A stretch of 64,000 nt of DNA from Pseudomonas guangdongensis (lineage in GTDB: Bacteria > Pseudomonadota > Gammaproteobacteria > Pseudomonadales > Pseudomonadaceae): the NCBI RefSeq assembly GCF_900105885.1, contig NZ_LT629780.1, positions 186,001 through 250,000 on the forward strand. The letters run 5' to 3'. Below, one piece after another: positions 35,201 through 44,815 of this stretch (its first letter is position 1; each line of letters opens with the position of its first letter). The notes beneath the pieces are model-generated. The model did no database searches and was not told the DNA's origin. It worked only from the letters and a program-made list of their open reading frames with translations. The translations under genes and the position numbers were made by a program.

Positions 35201-35782
35201 TCAGGCTTCGTGCAGCAACGGCTGCAGGGCCTTGTCGATCGCTTCGCGCGCGCGGAAGATCCGCGAGCGCACCGTTCCCACCGGACATTGCATGGCATTG
35301 GCAATCTCCTCGTAACTCAGGCCCTCGAACTCGCGCAGCGTCAGGGCGGTACGCAGGTCTTCGGGCAACTGGGCGATGGTGCGATGCACGGTGGCCTCGA
35401 TCTCATCGCGCAGCAGGGCGCGCTCCGGCGTCTCGATATCCTTGAGGGCATGATCGCCCTCGAAAAACTCGGCGTCCTCGGCGCTGACATCGCTGTCCGG
35501 GGGACGCCGGCCGCGTGCCACCAGATGGTTCTTCGCCGTGTTCACCGCAATGCGGTACAGCCAGGTGTAGAACGCACTGTCGCCGCGGAAGTTACCCAGC
35601 GCCCGATAGGCCTTGATGAAGGCTTCCTGGGCCACATCCTGGGCCTCCTGGGGGTCATGCACGAAGCGCACCACCAACCCGAGAATCTTGTGCTGGTACT
35701 TGAGTACCAGCAGATCGAACGCGCGCTTGTCGCCGCGCTGGACTCGCTCGACCAACTGCTGATCGGCTTCCTGGGTCTGCAT
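35201..35782 (-). CDS. algU: extracytoplasmic sigma factor AlgU (RpoE)
   Basis: ECF sigma factor for envelope stress and alginate synthesis. 193 aa, full length. Region 2 (about 20-90: AFDLLVLKYQHKILGLVVRF ... DVAQEAFIKAYRALGNFRG) and region 4 (about 130-185: LPEDLRTALTLREFEGLSYEEIANAM) are intact. The start MQTQEADQQ follows AGGAG by 6 nt. First gene of algU-mucA-mucC-mucD; an AlgU promoter lies upstream, so it activates itself. Confidence 0.97.
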   Translation of the reverse strand: MQTQEADQQLVERVQRGDKRAFDLLVLKYQHKILGLVVRFVHDPQEAQDVAQEAFIKAYRALGNFRGDSAFYTWLYRIAVNTAKNHLVARGRRPPDSDVSAEDAEFFEGDHALKDIETPERALLRDEIEATVHRTIAQLPEDLRTALTLREFEGLSYEEIANAMQCPVGTVRSRIFRAREAIDKALQPLLHEA

Positions 35783-35845
35783 TACTGCTCCTAATGAACG
35801 CCCGGAAAATCGGGCCGCGCCCGCCAGAGCCAACCTGTGTGCTGA

Positions 35846-35872
35846 ATAGACTCGGGGCCGGGACAAAAGTTC
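35846..35872 (-). promoter_or_regulatory. AlgU-dependent promoter of algU
   Basis: On the minus strand GAACTT, 16-bp spacer, TCTAT, about 65 bp before the algU start. The -35 box is a perfect sigma-E/AlgU match and the spacing is right, as for the self-regulated algU promoter in P. aeruginosa. Confidence 0.75.
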
Positions 35873-36029
35873 TGGGCTGCCGGCAGGATCGCCTGCGGTG
35901 GCGTGAACGCCCTGGGGGTGCCGGCGCAACGGACATTGCGCTGGCGCGGGGATCTGCTTGAATTCGGATATATTTTGCCGTCTGGCCCTTCTATATACTA
36001 GCCAGCTTGTTATCGCGGAAATGGCCTCC

Positions 36030-37649
36030 ATGAGCCGACACCATCAGCACGACGTTCTCGTCATCGGCAGCGGCGGCGCCGGCCTGTCCCTCGCCCTCAA
36101 CCTGCCCGAGCACCTGCGCGTGGCGGTGCTGAGCAAGGGCGAACTGGCCGGCGGCTCCACTTACTGGGCCCAGGGCGGCGTGGCGGCGGTGCTCGACGAC
36201 AGCGACAACATCGAATCCCATGTACACGACACCCTGGTGGCCGGTGCCGGCCTGTGCCACGAGGACGCTGTACGCTTCACCGTCGAGCACAGCCGCGAGG
36301 CGATCCAGTGGCTGATCGAGCAGGGCGTGCCCTTCACCCGCGACGACGACCATCACGAGGGCGAGCCCGGCTTCGCCTTCCACCTGACCCGCGAGGGCGG
36401 TCACAGCCACCGGCGCATCATCCATGCCGCCGACGCCACCGGCACGGCGATCTTCAACACCCTGCTGGCCCGCGCCCGCCAGCGACCGAACATCGAGCTG
36501 CTCGAACAGCGCGTGGCCGTCGACCTGATCACCGAACGCAAGCTCGGCGGCAGCGGCAACCGCTGCCTGGGCGCCTATGTGCTGAACCGCGCCAGCGGCG
36601 AGGTCGACACCTTCGCCGCGCGCTTCGTGGTGCTGGCCACCGGCGGCGCCGCCAAGGTCTACCTGTACACCAGCAATCCCGACGGCACCTGCGGCGACGG
36701 CATCGCCATGGCCTGGCGCGCCGGCTGCCGGGTCGGCAACCTGGAGTTCAACCAGTTCCACCCGACCTGCCTGTACCACCCGCAGGCGAAGAACTTCCTG
36801 ATCACCGAGGCGCTGCGCGGCGAGGGCGGCCTGCTCCGGCTGCCCAATGGCGAGCGCTTCATGGACCGCTTCGATGCGCGCGCCGAACTGGCGCCCCGCG
36901 ACATCGTCGCCCGCGCCATCGACCACGAGATGAAGCGCCTAGGCATCGACTGCGTGTACCTGGACATCAGCCACCGCCCGGCCGAGTTCATCAAGAGCCA
37001 CTTCCCCACCGTCTACGAGCGCTGCCTGGGCTACGGCATCGACATCACCGTCCAGCCGATCCCGGTGGTGCCGGCGGCGCACTACACCTGCGGCGGCGTG
37101 GTGGTCGACAGCCGCGGCCACACCGACGTCAACGGTCTCTACGCCATCGGCGAGACCAGCTTCACCGGCCTGCACGGCGCCAACCGCCTGGCCAGCAACT
37201 CGCTGCTGGAATGCTTCGTCTACGCCCGCGCGGCCGCCTCCGACATCCTCGACCAGCTGGAGCAGGTCGCGATGCCGCCGGCGCTGCCGAGCTGGGACGC
37301 CAGCCAGGTCACCGACTCCGACGAGGACGTGATCATCGCCCACAACTGGGACGAGCTGCGGCGCTTCATGTGGGACTACGTGGGCATCGTGCGCACCAGC
37401 AAGCGCCTGCAGCGCGCCCAGCACCGGGTGCGCCTGCTGCTGGCGGAAATCGACGAGTTCTACAGCAACTACCGGGTCAGCCGCGACCTGATCGAACTGC
37501 GCAACCTGGCGCTGGTCGCCGACCTGATGATCCGCTCGGCCATGCTGCGCCGCGAGAGCCGCGGCCTGCACTACACCCTCGACTACCCTGGCCTGCTGCC
37601 CGAGGCGACGGACACCATCCTGCTGCCGGCCGGCTATTCGGCCGCCTGA
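36030..37649 (+). CDS. nadB: L-aspartate oxidase
   Basis: First step of de novo NAD synthesis: oxidises aspartate to iminoaspartate with FAD. 539 aa. FAD-binding [11 protein letters not shown] near residues 13-23, substrate loop [18 protein letters not shown], and the C-terminal helical domain. ATG at 36030 fits the family start; another ATG is three codons upstream. Divergent from algU. Its 3' end overlaps the convergent ygfX gene by 16 bp. Confidence 0.96.
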   Translation: MSRHHQHDVLVIGSGGAGLSLALNLPEHLRVAVLSKGELAGGSTYWAQGGVAAVLDDSDNIESHVHDTLVAGAGLCHEDAVRFTVEHSREAIQWLIEQGVPFTRDDDHHEGEPGFAFHLTREGGHSHRRIIHAADATGTAIFNTLLARARQRPNIELLEQRVAVDLITERKLGGSGNRCLGAYVLNRASGEVDTFAARFVVLATGGAAKVYLYTSNPDGTCGDGIAMAWRAGCRVGNLEFNQFHPTCLYHPQAKNFLITEALRGEGGLLRLPNGERFMDRFDARAELAPRDIVARAIDHEMKRLGIDCVYLDISHRPAEFIKSHFPTVYERCLGYGIDITVQPIPVVPAAHYTCGGVVVDSRGHTDVNGLYAIGETSFTGLHGANRLASNSLLECFVYARAAASDILDQLEQVAMPPALPSWDASQVTDSDEDVIIAHNWDELRRFMWDYVGIVRTSKRLQRAQHRVRLLLAEIDEFYSNYRVSRDLIELRNLALVADLMIRSAMLRRESRGLHYTLDYPGLLPEATDTILLPAGYSAA

Positions 37650-38119
37650 GCCATCCGCTCGTCCTGCGCCGCAGGCGGCGCCCAGCGGCGACGGGCGAAT
37701 TTCAGGCGCAGGCGCAGACGGCGATGTGCCGCCGACTCCAGACTGTCGGCCGGCACGCACCAGGTGCGGTCGAAACGTTGTCCGGGACGGCGAAAGCGCA
37801 ACACCACCAGCAGAGGAATCGCCACACACCCCGGCCGCAACTGCACCGCCTGCCAGCCGCCGGCACGACTGTACAGCCACCAGCCGTCGCCATCGTGACG
37901 CAAGCCGCGCAGCGCCCGGGGACTGCGCAGCAGCACCTGCCGGTGCAGACCGGTCAGGGCATAGAGGCACACCAGCCCGGCAAGGATCAGAGCGACCGGC
38001 AACGGCAGATCGCACAGCGCCAGGCTCGCCAAGGCCAGCACCCAGCAACCCAGATGCAGCGCCAGCAGGCGCCGCGACGGGCGCCAGTGGCACTCGAAAG
38101 GCTCAATGCGGCTGGACAC
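37634..38119 (-). CDS. ygfX: YgfX-like small membrane protein
   Basis: 161 aa with two membrane helices in the first 60 residues and a basic soluble tail, the pattern of YgfX/CptA. It is next to sdhE as in E. coli, where the pair was first described as toxin (CptA) and antitoxin; SdhE is now known to be a flavinylation factor. GTG start inside sdhE (17-bp overlap), so it is translationally coupled. The ORF also overlaps nadB at its 3' end. Confidence 0.82.
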   Translation of the reverse strand: MSSRIEPFECHWRPSRRLLALHLGCWVLALASLALCDLPLPVALILAGLVCLYALTGLHRQVLLRSPRALRGLRHDGDGWWLYSRAGGWQAVQLRPGCVAIPLLVVLRFRRPGQRFDRTWCVPADSLESAAHRRLRLRLKFARRRWAPPAAQDERMAQAAE

Positions 38120-38360
38120 GATCCAGGATCATCCGCACCATCCGTGCGTGGTCGGGGTCCTGCGGCGTGTTGTAGTTCATGAACCAACTGAACAGGTCGG
38201 GGTCCTCGCACTTGAGCAGGTTACGGAAACGCGCCTGATCGGCGGCGTCCAGCTGCGGATAGGCTTCGTCGAGGAACGGCTTGAACAGCACGTCCAGCTC
38301 CAGCATGCCGCGCCGGCATTCCCACTGCAGTCGCTTCAGTTCGATGTTTTCTTCGCTCAT
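38103..38360 (-). CDS. sdhE: FAD assembly factor SdhE
   Basis: Helps covalent attachment of FAD to succinate dehydrogenase SdhA. 85 aa five-helix protein with the conserved RRGMLELDVLF motif at about 16-26 that contacts the flavoprotein, and DPDLFSWFMN. Family length matches. Upstream of ygfX in the same transcript. Confidence 0.93.
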   Translation of the reverse strand: MSEENIELKRLQWECRRGMLELDVLFKPFLDEAYPQLDAADQARFRNLLKCEDPDLFSWFMNYNTPQDPDHARMVRMILDRVQPH

Positions 38361-38489
38361 CTCGGCCTCCTCGGCAATAGCGGCGCATTATAACCCTGCC
38401 CCGGTCACTGGCCAGCCTGGCCATCCGGCTGACAAGTGCCGGCAGCCAGCTCTATCATGGCCACCTCGAATCCCCTACCGGCGCCCGAC

Positions 38490-39431
38490 ATGTCCGCATC
38501 CGCATTCTTCTGCCCGCTCGACCACGAAGGCGTACTCGCCGTCCACGGCGTGGATGCCACCAAGTTCCTCCAGGGTCAGCTGACCTGCAATCTCAACTAC
38601 CTCGACGCCTCGACCAGCAGCCTGGGCGCCCGCTGCAACGTCAAGGGGCGCATGCTGTCTAGCTTTCGCATCGTGCCGCTGGCCGACGGCTTCGCCCTGG
38701 CCATGGCTCGCGAGCTGATCGAGGCGCAACTGGCCGACCTGAAGAAGTACGCAGTGTTCTCCAAGGTCCAGCTGCTCGACGAAAGCAGCGCCTGGGTGCG
38801 CTTCGGCCTGTACGGCGGCGACGCCGCACTGCGCGCCCTCGGCCTCGACCTGCCGGCCGACGATGGCCGCGTGGCCCGTCAGGGCGATGTGCTGGCCGTA
38901 CGCCTGCGCGACGGTCGCAGCGAGCTGTGGGCGCCGACCGGCGAGGCCGACAGCCTGCGCCGGCAGCTCGCCACCCAGCTCGCCGAGGGCAGCCGCAACG
39001 ACTGGCTGCTGGCCCAGGTGCGCGCCGGCGTCGCCCAGGTGTTCGGCGCCACCCGCGAGCTGTTCATCCCGCAGATGCTCAACCTGCAGAGTCTGGGCGG
39101 TGTCAGCTTCAAGAAGGGCTGCTACACCGGCCAGGAAATCGTCGCGCGTATGCAGTACCTCGGCCGCCTCAAACGCCGCCTGTACCGCCTGCAACTGGCA
39201 GACGGTGCACTGCCGGAGCCCGGCGTCGAGCTGTTCTCGCCGATCCACGGCTCCTCGGTGGGCGAGGTGGCGCTGGCGGCGCACAGCGAGACGGGCATCG
39301 AACTGCTCGCCGTGCTGCAGGACAACGCCGCCGAAGACGGCCGCCTGCACCTGGGCAACCCGGACGGCCCGGCGCTGCAGCGCCTGGAGCTGCCCTACAC
39401 CATCGACGGCGACCGCGACATCCAGCGCTGA
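38490..39431 (+). CDS. ygfZ: folate-binding Fe-S cluster protein YgfZ
   Basis: GcvT-like protein that aids assembly or repair of certain Fe-S enzymes (such as MiaB). 313 aa. The signature KGCYTGQEIVARMQYLG is present near residue 208-224, and the N-terminal VDATKFLQGQLTCN fold motif. Start MSASAFFCPLDHEG was chosen because upstream in-frame ATGs lack family sequence. Divergent from sdhE. Confidence 0.93.
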   Translation: MSASAFFCPLDHEGVLAVHGVDATKFLQGQLTCNLNYLDASTSSLGARCNVKGRMLSSFRIVPLADGFALAMARELIEAQLADLKKYAVFSKVQLLDESSAWVRFGLYGGDAALRALGLDLPADDGRVARQGDVLAVRLRDGRSELWAPTGEADSLRRQLATQLAEGSRNDWLLAQVRAGVAQVFGATRELFIPQMLNLQSLGGVSFKKGCYTGQEIVARMQYLGRLKRRLYRLQLADGALPEPGVELFSPIHGSSVGEVALAAHSETGIELLAVLQDNAAEDGRLHLGNPDGPALQRLELPYTIDGDRDIQR

Positions 39432-39465
39432 GCCGGGCAGCGCCGCCCCGGCACGCTGACAGGGC

Positions 39466-39501
39466 CATCTTCACCGCGCAGCGTCCATTGCGGCGAAGAT
39501 G
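39466..39501. terminator. hairpin after ygfZ
   Basis: CATCTTCACCGC / GCGGCGAAGATG, 12-nt arms with one mismatch, 12-nt loop, no T run. Probable transcript-end structure 35 bp after ygfZ. Confidence 0.4.
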
Positions 39502-39563
39502 CACCCTCCCCTGCCTGCCGCCACGCACGTACCCCACACGTGCAGACTGCCTGCCGCGCCATC

Positions 39564-39658
39564 CTCCAGTGACGATGCGGCGCCATACCTGTTCCTGAGC
39601 GGCGGGCAGACTCGCGGCCCCTGGCTTATCCTCAAGCCATCGCGCATCGTCACTGGAG
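39564..39658 (+). promoter_or_regulatory. 16-bp perfect inverted repeat whose right arm holds the Shine-Dalgarno of the next gene
   Basis: CTCCAGTGACGATGCG at 39564-39579 and its exact complement at 39643-39658, 63 nt apart. The right arm ends in the GGAG that serves the lipoprotein gene starting at 39664. As RNA the stem would hide the ribosome binding site. It could instead be a pair of protein-binding sites. Confidence 0.7.
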
Positions 39659-39663
39659 CGACC

Positions 39664-40518
39664 ATGTCCCGCGCCCTCGCGTCCCGCTGGCTGTGCCTGC
39701 TGCTCGCCCTGCTGATGCTGGCGGCCTGCAGCCGCCTGGAACTGGCCTACCGCAACCTCGACCGACTGATTCCCTGGCGACTGGACGATTACCTGAGCCT
39801 CGACAGGGCACAACGCGACTGGCTGGACGCGCGCCTGGACGAGCACATGCGCTGGCACTGCCGCAACGAACTGCCGCGCTATCTGGACTGGCTCGAACGC
39901 CAGCGCCCGCTGCTCGCCGGCAGTCCCAGCCCGGCAGACCTGGAGGCGCCGCTCGGCGAGAGCCGCAGCCTGCTGCAACCGACGCTCGCCCGTATCGCCC
40001 CGGATGCCGCCCGCCTGCTGGCCGGCCTGAGCGCCGCGCAAGTCGACGAGCTGGAGGAAAACCTGCTCAGGGAGCGCAACCGACTGCACGCCCGCTATCT
40101 GGGCCGCGCGCCGGCGGAGCGGTTGCAGCGACGGGTGGAGCGCGCGCAGCGCCGCCTGGAGGACTGGCTGGGTCCGCTGCATCCCCAGCAGCGCGCCTAT
40201 CTGCGTCAGTGGGCTCTGCGTCAGGATGCCAACGTGGCGCCCTGGCTGGCCAACCGCGCCCACTGGCAGACCCTGCTGCTGGCCCAGCTGCGCGCCGCGC
40301 CACGCGACAACCTCGCCACCCGCCTGGAGCCCCTGCTGAGCAGCCCTGAGCGCTACTGGGAAGCCGACTACCGGCGGGCCGTGTCCGACGGACAACAGGC
40401 CCTGGCCGAATTGCTCAGCGAGCTGTGGGCGAGCAGCACCCGAGCACAGCGCCAGCACCTCGACCGGCGCCTGGACAGCCTGCGCGGCGACCTGGCGGGA
40501 CTGCCCTGCCGGGACTGA
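39664..40518 (+). CDS. DUF6279-type lipoprotein
   Basis: 284 aa. Lipoprotein signal with lipobox LMLAAC, mature Cys about residue 22. The mature part is almost all charged helix, rich in Arg, Glu and Leu, with no catalytic motif. It resembles the DUF6279 lipoproteins common in Pseudomonas; function unknown, periplasmic side of a membrane. Its GGAG lies 6 nt before the ATG, inside one arm of a long inverted repeat. The stop is 2 bp from that of the convergent ung gene. Confidence 0.85.
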   Translation: MSRALASRWLCLLLALLMLAACSRLELAYRNLDRLIPWRLDDYLSLDRAQRDWLDARLDEHMRWHCRNELPRYLDWLERQRPLLAGSPSPADLEAPLGESRSLLQPTLARIAPDAARLLAGLSAAQVDELEENLLRERNRLHARYLGRAPAERLQRRVERAQRRLEDWLGPLHPQQRAYLRQWALRQDANVAPWLANRAHWQTLLLAQLRAAPRDNLATRLEPLLSSPERYWEADYRRAVSDGQQALAELLSELWASSTRAQRQHLDRRLDSLRGDLAGLPCRD

Positions 40519-40520
40519 AC

Positions 40521-41216
40521 TCAGAGTGCCGGCAGAGCCCAGTCGATGGGCGCCATGCCGTGCTGTTCGAGGAACTTGTTGGTGCGCCCGAAGTGACCGT
40601 TGCCGATGAAGCCGCGATGGGCGGACAGCGGCGAGGGATGGGGCGAGCGCAGGATCAGGTGCTTGGTCGGATCGATCAGCCGCTCCTTGCTCTGGGCGTG
40701 GGCGCCCCAGAGCAGGAAAACCAGGTGCGGGCACTCGCGGCTGACCACCTCGATCACCTTGTCGGTGAACGGCTGCCAACCGGCAGCGGCGTGGGAACCG
40801 GCCTTGCCCTGCTCGACGGTCAGCGAGGTATTGAGCAACAGCACGCCCTGTTCGGCCCAGTGCTGCAGGCAGCCATGGTTGGGCGGGTCGATGTTCAGGT
40901 CGCGCTTGAGTTCCTTGAAGATGTTCACCAGCGACGGCGGCACCGGCACACCGGGCTGCACCGAGAAGCACAGACCGTGGGCCTGGCCCGGCCCGTGGTA
41001 GGGATCCTGACCGATGATCACCACCTTGACCCGCTGCAGCGGTGTGGAATCGAGGGCGTGGAAGATCAGCCCGCCAGGGGGAAATATCTGCTTGCCGGCC
41101 GCCTTCTCGCGGCGCAGGAAGCCGCCCAGCGCCTGCATGTAGGGCTTGTCGAACTCCTCGTGCAAGGCCGCCTTCCAGCCCGGTTCGAGTTTGATGCGAT
41201 CCTGTGCGGCGCTCAT
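40521..41216 (-). CDS. ung: uracil-DNA glycosylase
   Basis: Removes uracil from DNA. 231 aa, family 1 UDG. Water-activating motif [18 protein letters not shown] with catalytic Asp, and the minor-groove loop [11 protein letters not shown] are intact. A GTG just before the ATG could also start translation. Monocistronic, convergent with the lipoprotein gene. Confidence 0.97.
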   Translation of the reverse strand: MSAAQDRIKLEPGWKAALHEEFDKPYMQALGGFLRREKAAGKQIFPPGGLIFHALDSTPLQRVKVVIIGQDPYHGPGQAHGLCFSVQPGVPVPPSLVNIFKELKRDLNIDPPNHGCLQHWAEQGVLLLNTSLTVEQGKAGSHAAAGWQPFTDKVIEVVSRECPHLVFLLWGAHAQSKERLIDPTKHLILRSPHPSPLSAHRGFIGNGHFGRTNKFLEQHGMAPIDWALPAL

Positions 41217-41422
41217 CACGGCCCCCTCATTGCGACGAAAGCGGCACGCTAGAGAAGCCCTGCCGGCAAGTCAAGGCGACATCGCCATGCACAAACCTGC
41301 AATGCGCGCCGCGACCACACGCACAAAGCCGCATCCCGCCGACCTAGACAAATAGCCAATGCCACCGCTCCGGTCGCCTCTACAAGATGCCAGGGGATAA
41401 CAAGAGATGGCCAGGAGGCCGC

Positions 41423-42670
41423 ATGAAACGCATCTTTTCTGCCATCGCACTGTGGCTCGGCCTCAGCACCGCGGTCACCGCCGCCGACCCCATCACCCTC
41501 GGCCTCAACTACCCGCGCACCGGCCCCTACAAGGAGGAAGGTCTGGCACAGATGCGCGGCGCCCTGCTGGCCATCGACGAACTGAACGCCCGCGGCGGTG
41601 TGCTCGGCAGGCCGCTGCGCCTGCTCAGCCGCGACACCGCCTCGCGCCCGGAAAAGGCCGTCGCCAACGTCGACCGGCTGGTCGACAACGGCGCCGTCAT
41701 GCTGTTCGGCGGCGTCTCCAGCGCCGTGGCGATTGCCGCCAGCCAGCGCGCCCGCGAGCGCGGCGTGCTCTACTTCGGCACCATCACCTACTCCAACGAC
41801 ACCACCGGCAAGGACGGTCATCGCTACATCTTCCGCGAAAGCAACAATGCCTGGATGAGCGGCAAGGTGCTCGGCCATTACCTGAGCGAGGCGCTGCCGG
41901 ACAAGAACTACTTCTATGTCACCGCCGACTACACCTGGGGCCACAGCAGCGAGGAGTCGCTGCGCCGGCATACCGGCAGCGAGGACGGCGGCCGGCATCC
42001 GGGCGTAAAGGTTCCGTTCCCCGGTGCGCGCCTGGCCGATTTCCGCGCCGCCCTGCAGCAGGCCGCCGCCAGCGAGGCGCAGATCCTCGCCCTGGTGCTG
42101 TTCGGCGACGACCTGGTGCGCGCCATGCGCATCGTCGACGACATGGGCCTCGGCAAACGCATGCAGGTGGTCGTGCCCAACCTGACCCAGAGCATGATCG
42201 AACAAGCCGGGCCGGGGATCATGCAAGGCGTGATCGGCACCGAACACTGGACCTGGCGCGTCCCCGAACTGGAGCAGTCGCAGCGCGGCCAGGCCTTCGT
42301 CGAGGCCTTCCGCGAACGCTACGAACTCTACCCCTCCAGCTCCGCCGCCTCGGCCTACAGCATCGTCCAGCAATGGGCCGACGCCGCCGAACGGGCGCGC
42401 AGCCTGAACGGCGAGGCGCTGATCAAGGCGCTCGAAGGCCATCGCTACAGTCTGCTCAAGGACGAACAGGAATGGCGCGCCTTCGACCACCAGAACGTGC
42501 AGACCGTCTACGCCGTCAAGGTCCGTCCGCGCGAGGCAATCATGCAGGAGCGCTCGCGCCAGGATTACTACGAGATCGTCGCGCGCATGTCCGGCGAGCA
42601 GGCCGCACCGACCCTCGCCGAGTGGCAGGCACAGCGCAGCGCCGCCGGCAAGCCGCCGAAGCTGCAGTGA
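41423..42670 (+). CDS. orphan branched-chain-amino-acid-type ABC substrate-binding protein
   Basis: 415 aa, signal peptide (MKRIFSAIALWLGLSTAVTA), then a type I periplasmic binding fold (DPITLGLNYPRTGPYKEEG...). AGGAGG lies 5 nt before the ATG. No permease or ATPase is adjacent; it may lend specificity to a transporter such as the liv-type system 4 kb away, or feed a sensor. It is not close in sequence to the binding protein at 48503, judged by eye. Followed by the enoyl-CoA hydratase gene after 80 bp in the same direction. Confidence 0.85.
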   Translation: MKRIFSAIALWLGLSTAVTAADPITLGLNYPRTGPYKEEGLAQMRGALLAIDELNARGGVLGRPLRLLSRDTASRPEKAVANVDRLVDNGAVMLFGGVSSAVAIAASQRARERGVLYFGTITYSNDTTGKDGHRYIFRESNNAWMSGKVLGHYLSEALPDKNYFYVTADYTWGHSSEESLRRHTGSEDGGRHPGVKVPFPGARLADFRAALQQAAASEAQILALVLFGDDLVRAMRIVDDMGLGKRMQVVVPNLTQSMIEQAGPGIMQGVIGTEHWTWRVPELEQSQRGQAFVEAFRERYELYPSSSAASAYSIVQQWADAAERARSLNGEALIKALEGHRYSLLKDEQEWRAFDHQNVQTVYAVKVRPREAIMQERSRQDYYEIVARMSGEQAAPTLAEWQAQRSAAGKPPKLQ

Positions 42671-42750
42671 GCGGGCGCGGCGGGCGCTGGACAAGGGCCC
42701 GCCGCCGACGCTAAAAGAACAGCACGTCCGCCGTGTCTGCGAGGATCGCC

Positions 42751-43569
42751 ATGAGCAACGCCATCGAACCCTACAAGTCCGCGCCCTTCGACCTGACCCA
42801 CAAGCTGACCGTGGAGAAGCACGGGCACACCGCGCTGATCACCATCAACAACCCGCCGGCCAACACCTGGGACCGCGAGGGGCTGATCGGCCTGCGCCTG
42901 CTGGTCGAGCACCTCGACCGTGACGACGACATCTATGCCCTGGTGATCACCGGCCAGGGCAACAGCTTCTTCAGCGCCGGCGCCGACCTCAAGCTGTTCG
43001 CCGACGGCGACCGCAGCCGGGCGCGCGCCATGGCGCGCCTGTTCGGCGAAGCCTTCGAGGCGCTGCGCGATTTCCGTGGCGTGAGCATCGCAGCGATCAA
43101 CGGCTACGCCATGGGCGGCGGCCTGGAGTGCGCGCTGGCCTGCGACATCCGCATCGTCGAGCGCCACGCCCAGCTGGCCCTGCCCGAGGCCGGCGTCGGC
43201 CTGCTGCCCTGTGCCGGCGGCACCCAGCACCTGCCCTGGCTGGTCGGCGAAGGCTGGGCCAAGCGCATGATCCTCTGCGGCGAACGGGTCGATGCCGACA
43301 CCGCAGTACGCATCGGCCTGGCCGAGCAGGTGGTCGACAGCGGCGAGGCGCGCGGCCATGCCCTGCTGCTGGCGGCGCGCGCTGCGCGGCAGAGTCCGGT
43401 GGCGGTGCGCACCATCAAGCCGCTGATCCAGGGCGCCCGCCAGCGCGGCCCGAGCAGCTGGCTGGCGGAGGAACGCGAGCGTTTCGTCGATCTGTTCGAT
43501 GCCGAAGATACCCGCGAGGGGGTCAACGCCTTCCTCGAAAAGCGCGAGCCGCACTGGCGCAACCGCTGA
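42751..43569 (+). CDS. enoyl-CoA hydratase/isomerase family protein
   Basis: 272-aa crotonase. Oxyanion hole stretches SAGADLKLF and YAMGGGLECALACDI, with both acidic residues of true hydratases (Glu in GGLECA, Glu in LPEAGVGLLP), so hydratase activity is likely. The chain length of the substrate cannot be told. GAGGA lies 8 nt before the ATG. It may act with the ETF and transporter genes downstream in branched-chain or fatty acyl breakdown. Confidence 0.9.
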   Translation: MSNAIEPYKSAPFDLTHKLTVEKHGHTALITINNPPANTWDREGLIGLRLLVEHLDRDDDIYALVITGQGNSFFSAGADLKLFADGDRSRARAMARLFGEAFEALRDFRGVSIAAINGYAMGGGLECALACDIRIVERHAQLALPEAGVGLLPCAGGTQHLPWLVGEGWAKRMILCGERVDADTAVRIGLAEQVVDSGEARGHALLLAARAARQSPVAVRTIKPLIQGARQRGPSSWLAEERERFVDLFDAEDTREGVNAFLEKREPHWRNR

Positions 43570-43668
43570 GCCGGTGGCCGCGCACCGCACCGTGTCGGGC
43601 GCAGCCTGCCGCCCCTCCCCCGCCGCACACCGGCGCGCCGCCCGAGCCGAATACGCGCCGGGCAGCCT

Positions 43669-43848
43669 TCAGCAGTTACCCTTCTTCGCCTGACCCGGCG
43701 GGCAGAAACGCCCGCCGTGCGGCGCGCCGCCGTCGCCGACATGGATATCCAGTCCCGGATCGACCCGCACATGGGCGCCCGGCGTGCGCACGCTGCACCC
43801 CACCAGCGCCAGCACGCTCGCCAGCAACATCACACTCAGTACACGCAT
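43669..43848 (-). CDS. very small lipoprotein
   Basis: 59 aa. Signal with lipobox LALVGC; the mature part is about 40 residues, with GLDIHVGDGG and two further Cys near the C-terminus (FCPPGQAKKGNC) that could form a disulfide. GGGAGG lies 5 nt before the ATG. No function is known. It sits 60 bp downstream of alkB in the same direction's opposite order, so it is transcribed on its own or after alkB. Confidence 0.75.
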   Translation of the reverse strand: MRVLSVMLLASVLALVGCSVRTPGAHVRVDPGLDIHVGDGGAPHGGRFCPPGQAKKGNC

Positions 43849-43907
43849 AACGACCTCCCGGCACACTCGTTCAGATGTGGTATTCGACCGCCGGGCAACG
43901 GCGCGGT

Positions 43908-44585
43908 TCAGCGCAGCCCCGGAGCATCCAGCCCGCTGCAGCGCAGCGTCAGGTTGAGGCGCTGGGCGCCGAGCCGCGGATGGCAGCCCTCGCGCAGCGG
44001 AGATACACCATGGTGGAACAGCCGCGCCGGGCCGCCCCAGACCAGCACGTCGCCATGTTCCAGGCGCAGCGGGCGTGGGCGCTGCGAACGCTGCAGGCCG
44101 CCGAGCAGGAAGGTCGCCGGCAGACCGAGGGAGATCGACACTATGGGCTGGGTGAAATCGCGCTCGTCGCGGTCCTGATGCAGCCCCATGCCCGCGCCCG
44201 GGCGATAGCGATTGAGCAGGCAGGCATCCGGCGCGAAGTCGGCAAAACCGGCGCAGGCCGCGGCGCGCACCGCCAGCGCCTCCAGCACGGCCGGCAATGC
44301 CGGCCAGGGCGATCCGGACAGCGGATCGCAGGGCGAATAACGGTAGCCACGGGCATCGCTGACCCAGCCGTAGCGCCCGCAGTTGGTCATGCTCACCGCC
44401 ATGCGGCGCCCGCCCGGCGTGCGCATGAAGCGCAGCGGCGCTGCCGCGATCACCGCCCGCAGCGCGGCGAGCAGCGGCTCCAGTTCATCCAGGGCATGGC
44501 CGCGCAGCAGGTGGACGCCGGGTGCCAGCTCGCAGTGTTCGCGGTGCCACAGCCCGGCGGCATGCAGCAGGTCATCGCTCAGCAT
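43908..44585 (-). CDS. alkB: AlkB-type 2-oxoglutarate/Fe(II) dioxygenase
   Basis: Removes methyl damage from DNA bases by oxidation. 225 aa, full length. Iron ligands HQD (His136, Asp138) and a second His at 191-192 (FHHGVSPL), the 2-oxoglutarate Arg near 209-215 (RLNLTLR), and NRYRPGAGMGLHQDRDE typical of the family. GGAGGT lies 5 nt before the start ATG. An upstream in-frame Met has no support. Confidence 0.94.
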   Translation of the reverse strand: MLSDDLLHAAGLWHREHCELAPGVHLLRGHALDELEPLLAALRAVIAAAPLRFMRTPGGRRMAVSMTNCGRYGWVSDARGYRYSPCDPLSGSPWPALPAVLEALAVRAAACAGFADFAPDACLLNRYRPGAGMGLHQDRDERDFTQPIVSISLGLPATFLLGGLQRSQRPRPLRLEHGDVLVWGGPARLFHHGVSPLREGCHPRLGAQRLNLTLRCSGLDAPGLR

Positions 44586-44768
44586 CGGACACCTCCGATG
44601 CCGCATCCGGCAGGCAGTCCCCAGACCGCCTCCGGTGGGGCGGCGGCGCCCCGTCGCTGCGGTCGTCAGCGCACGTCTGTTCGTCGCACTGCGCCATCGT
44701 CACCCTCGCCCGCCTCTGGCCACATCGATGCGACGGCCATTGTAGCCCGCCATCCGGGCAGCGGAATG

Positions 44769-44798
44769 CGCGAAGCCCGCCGGAGGGCGGGCTTCGCG
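44769..44798 (-). terminator. hairpin terminator after etfA
   Basis: Perfect 13-bp stem (CGCGAAGCCCGCC and complement) with a 4-nt loop, 17 bp after the etfA stop. Little T run. Confidence 0.6.
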
Positions 44799-44815
44799 GG
44801 TACTGGGTAACGGAC

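Noticed and set aside
35940..36029. A sigma-54 promoter (TGGCGCGGGGATCTGC) before nadB
   Set aside because: The GG and GC are 11 bp apart instead of 10, which sigma-54 does not tolerate.
37634..38360. ygfX-sdhE as a toxin-antitoxin system
   Set aside because: SdhE carries the RGxxELD flavinylation motif and the locus is core genome; the toxin-antitoxin label is historical.
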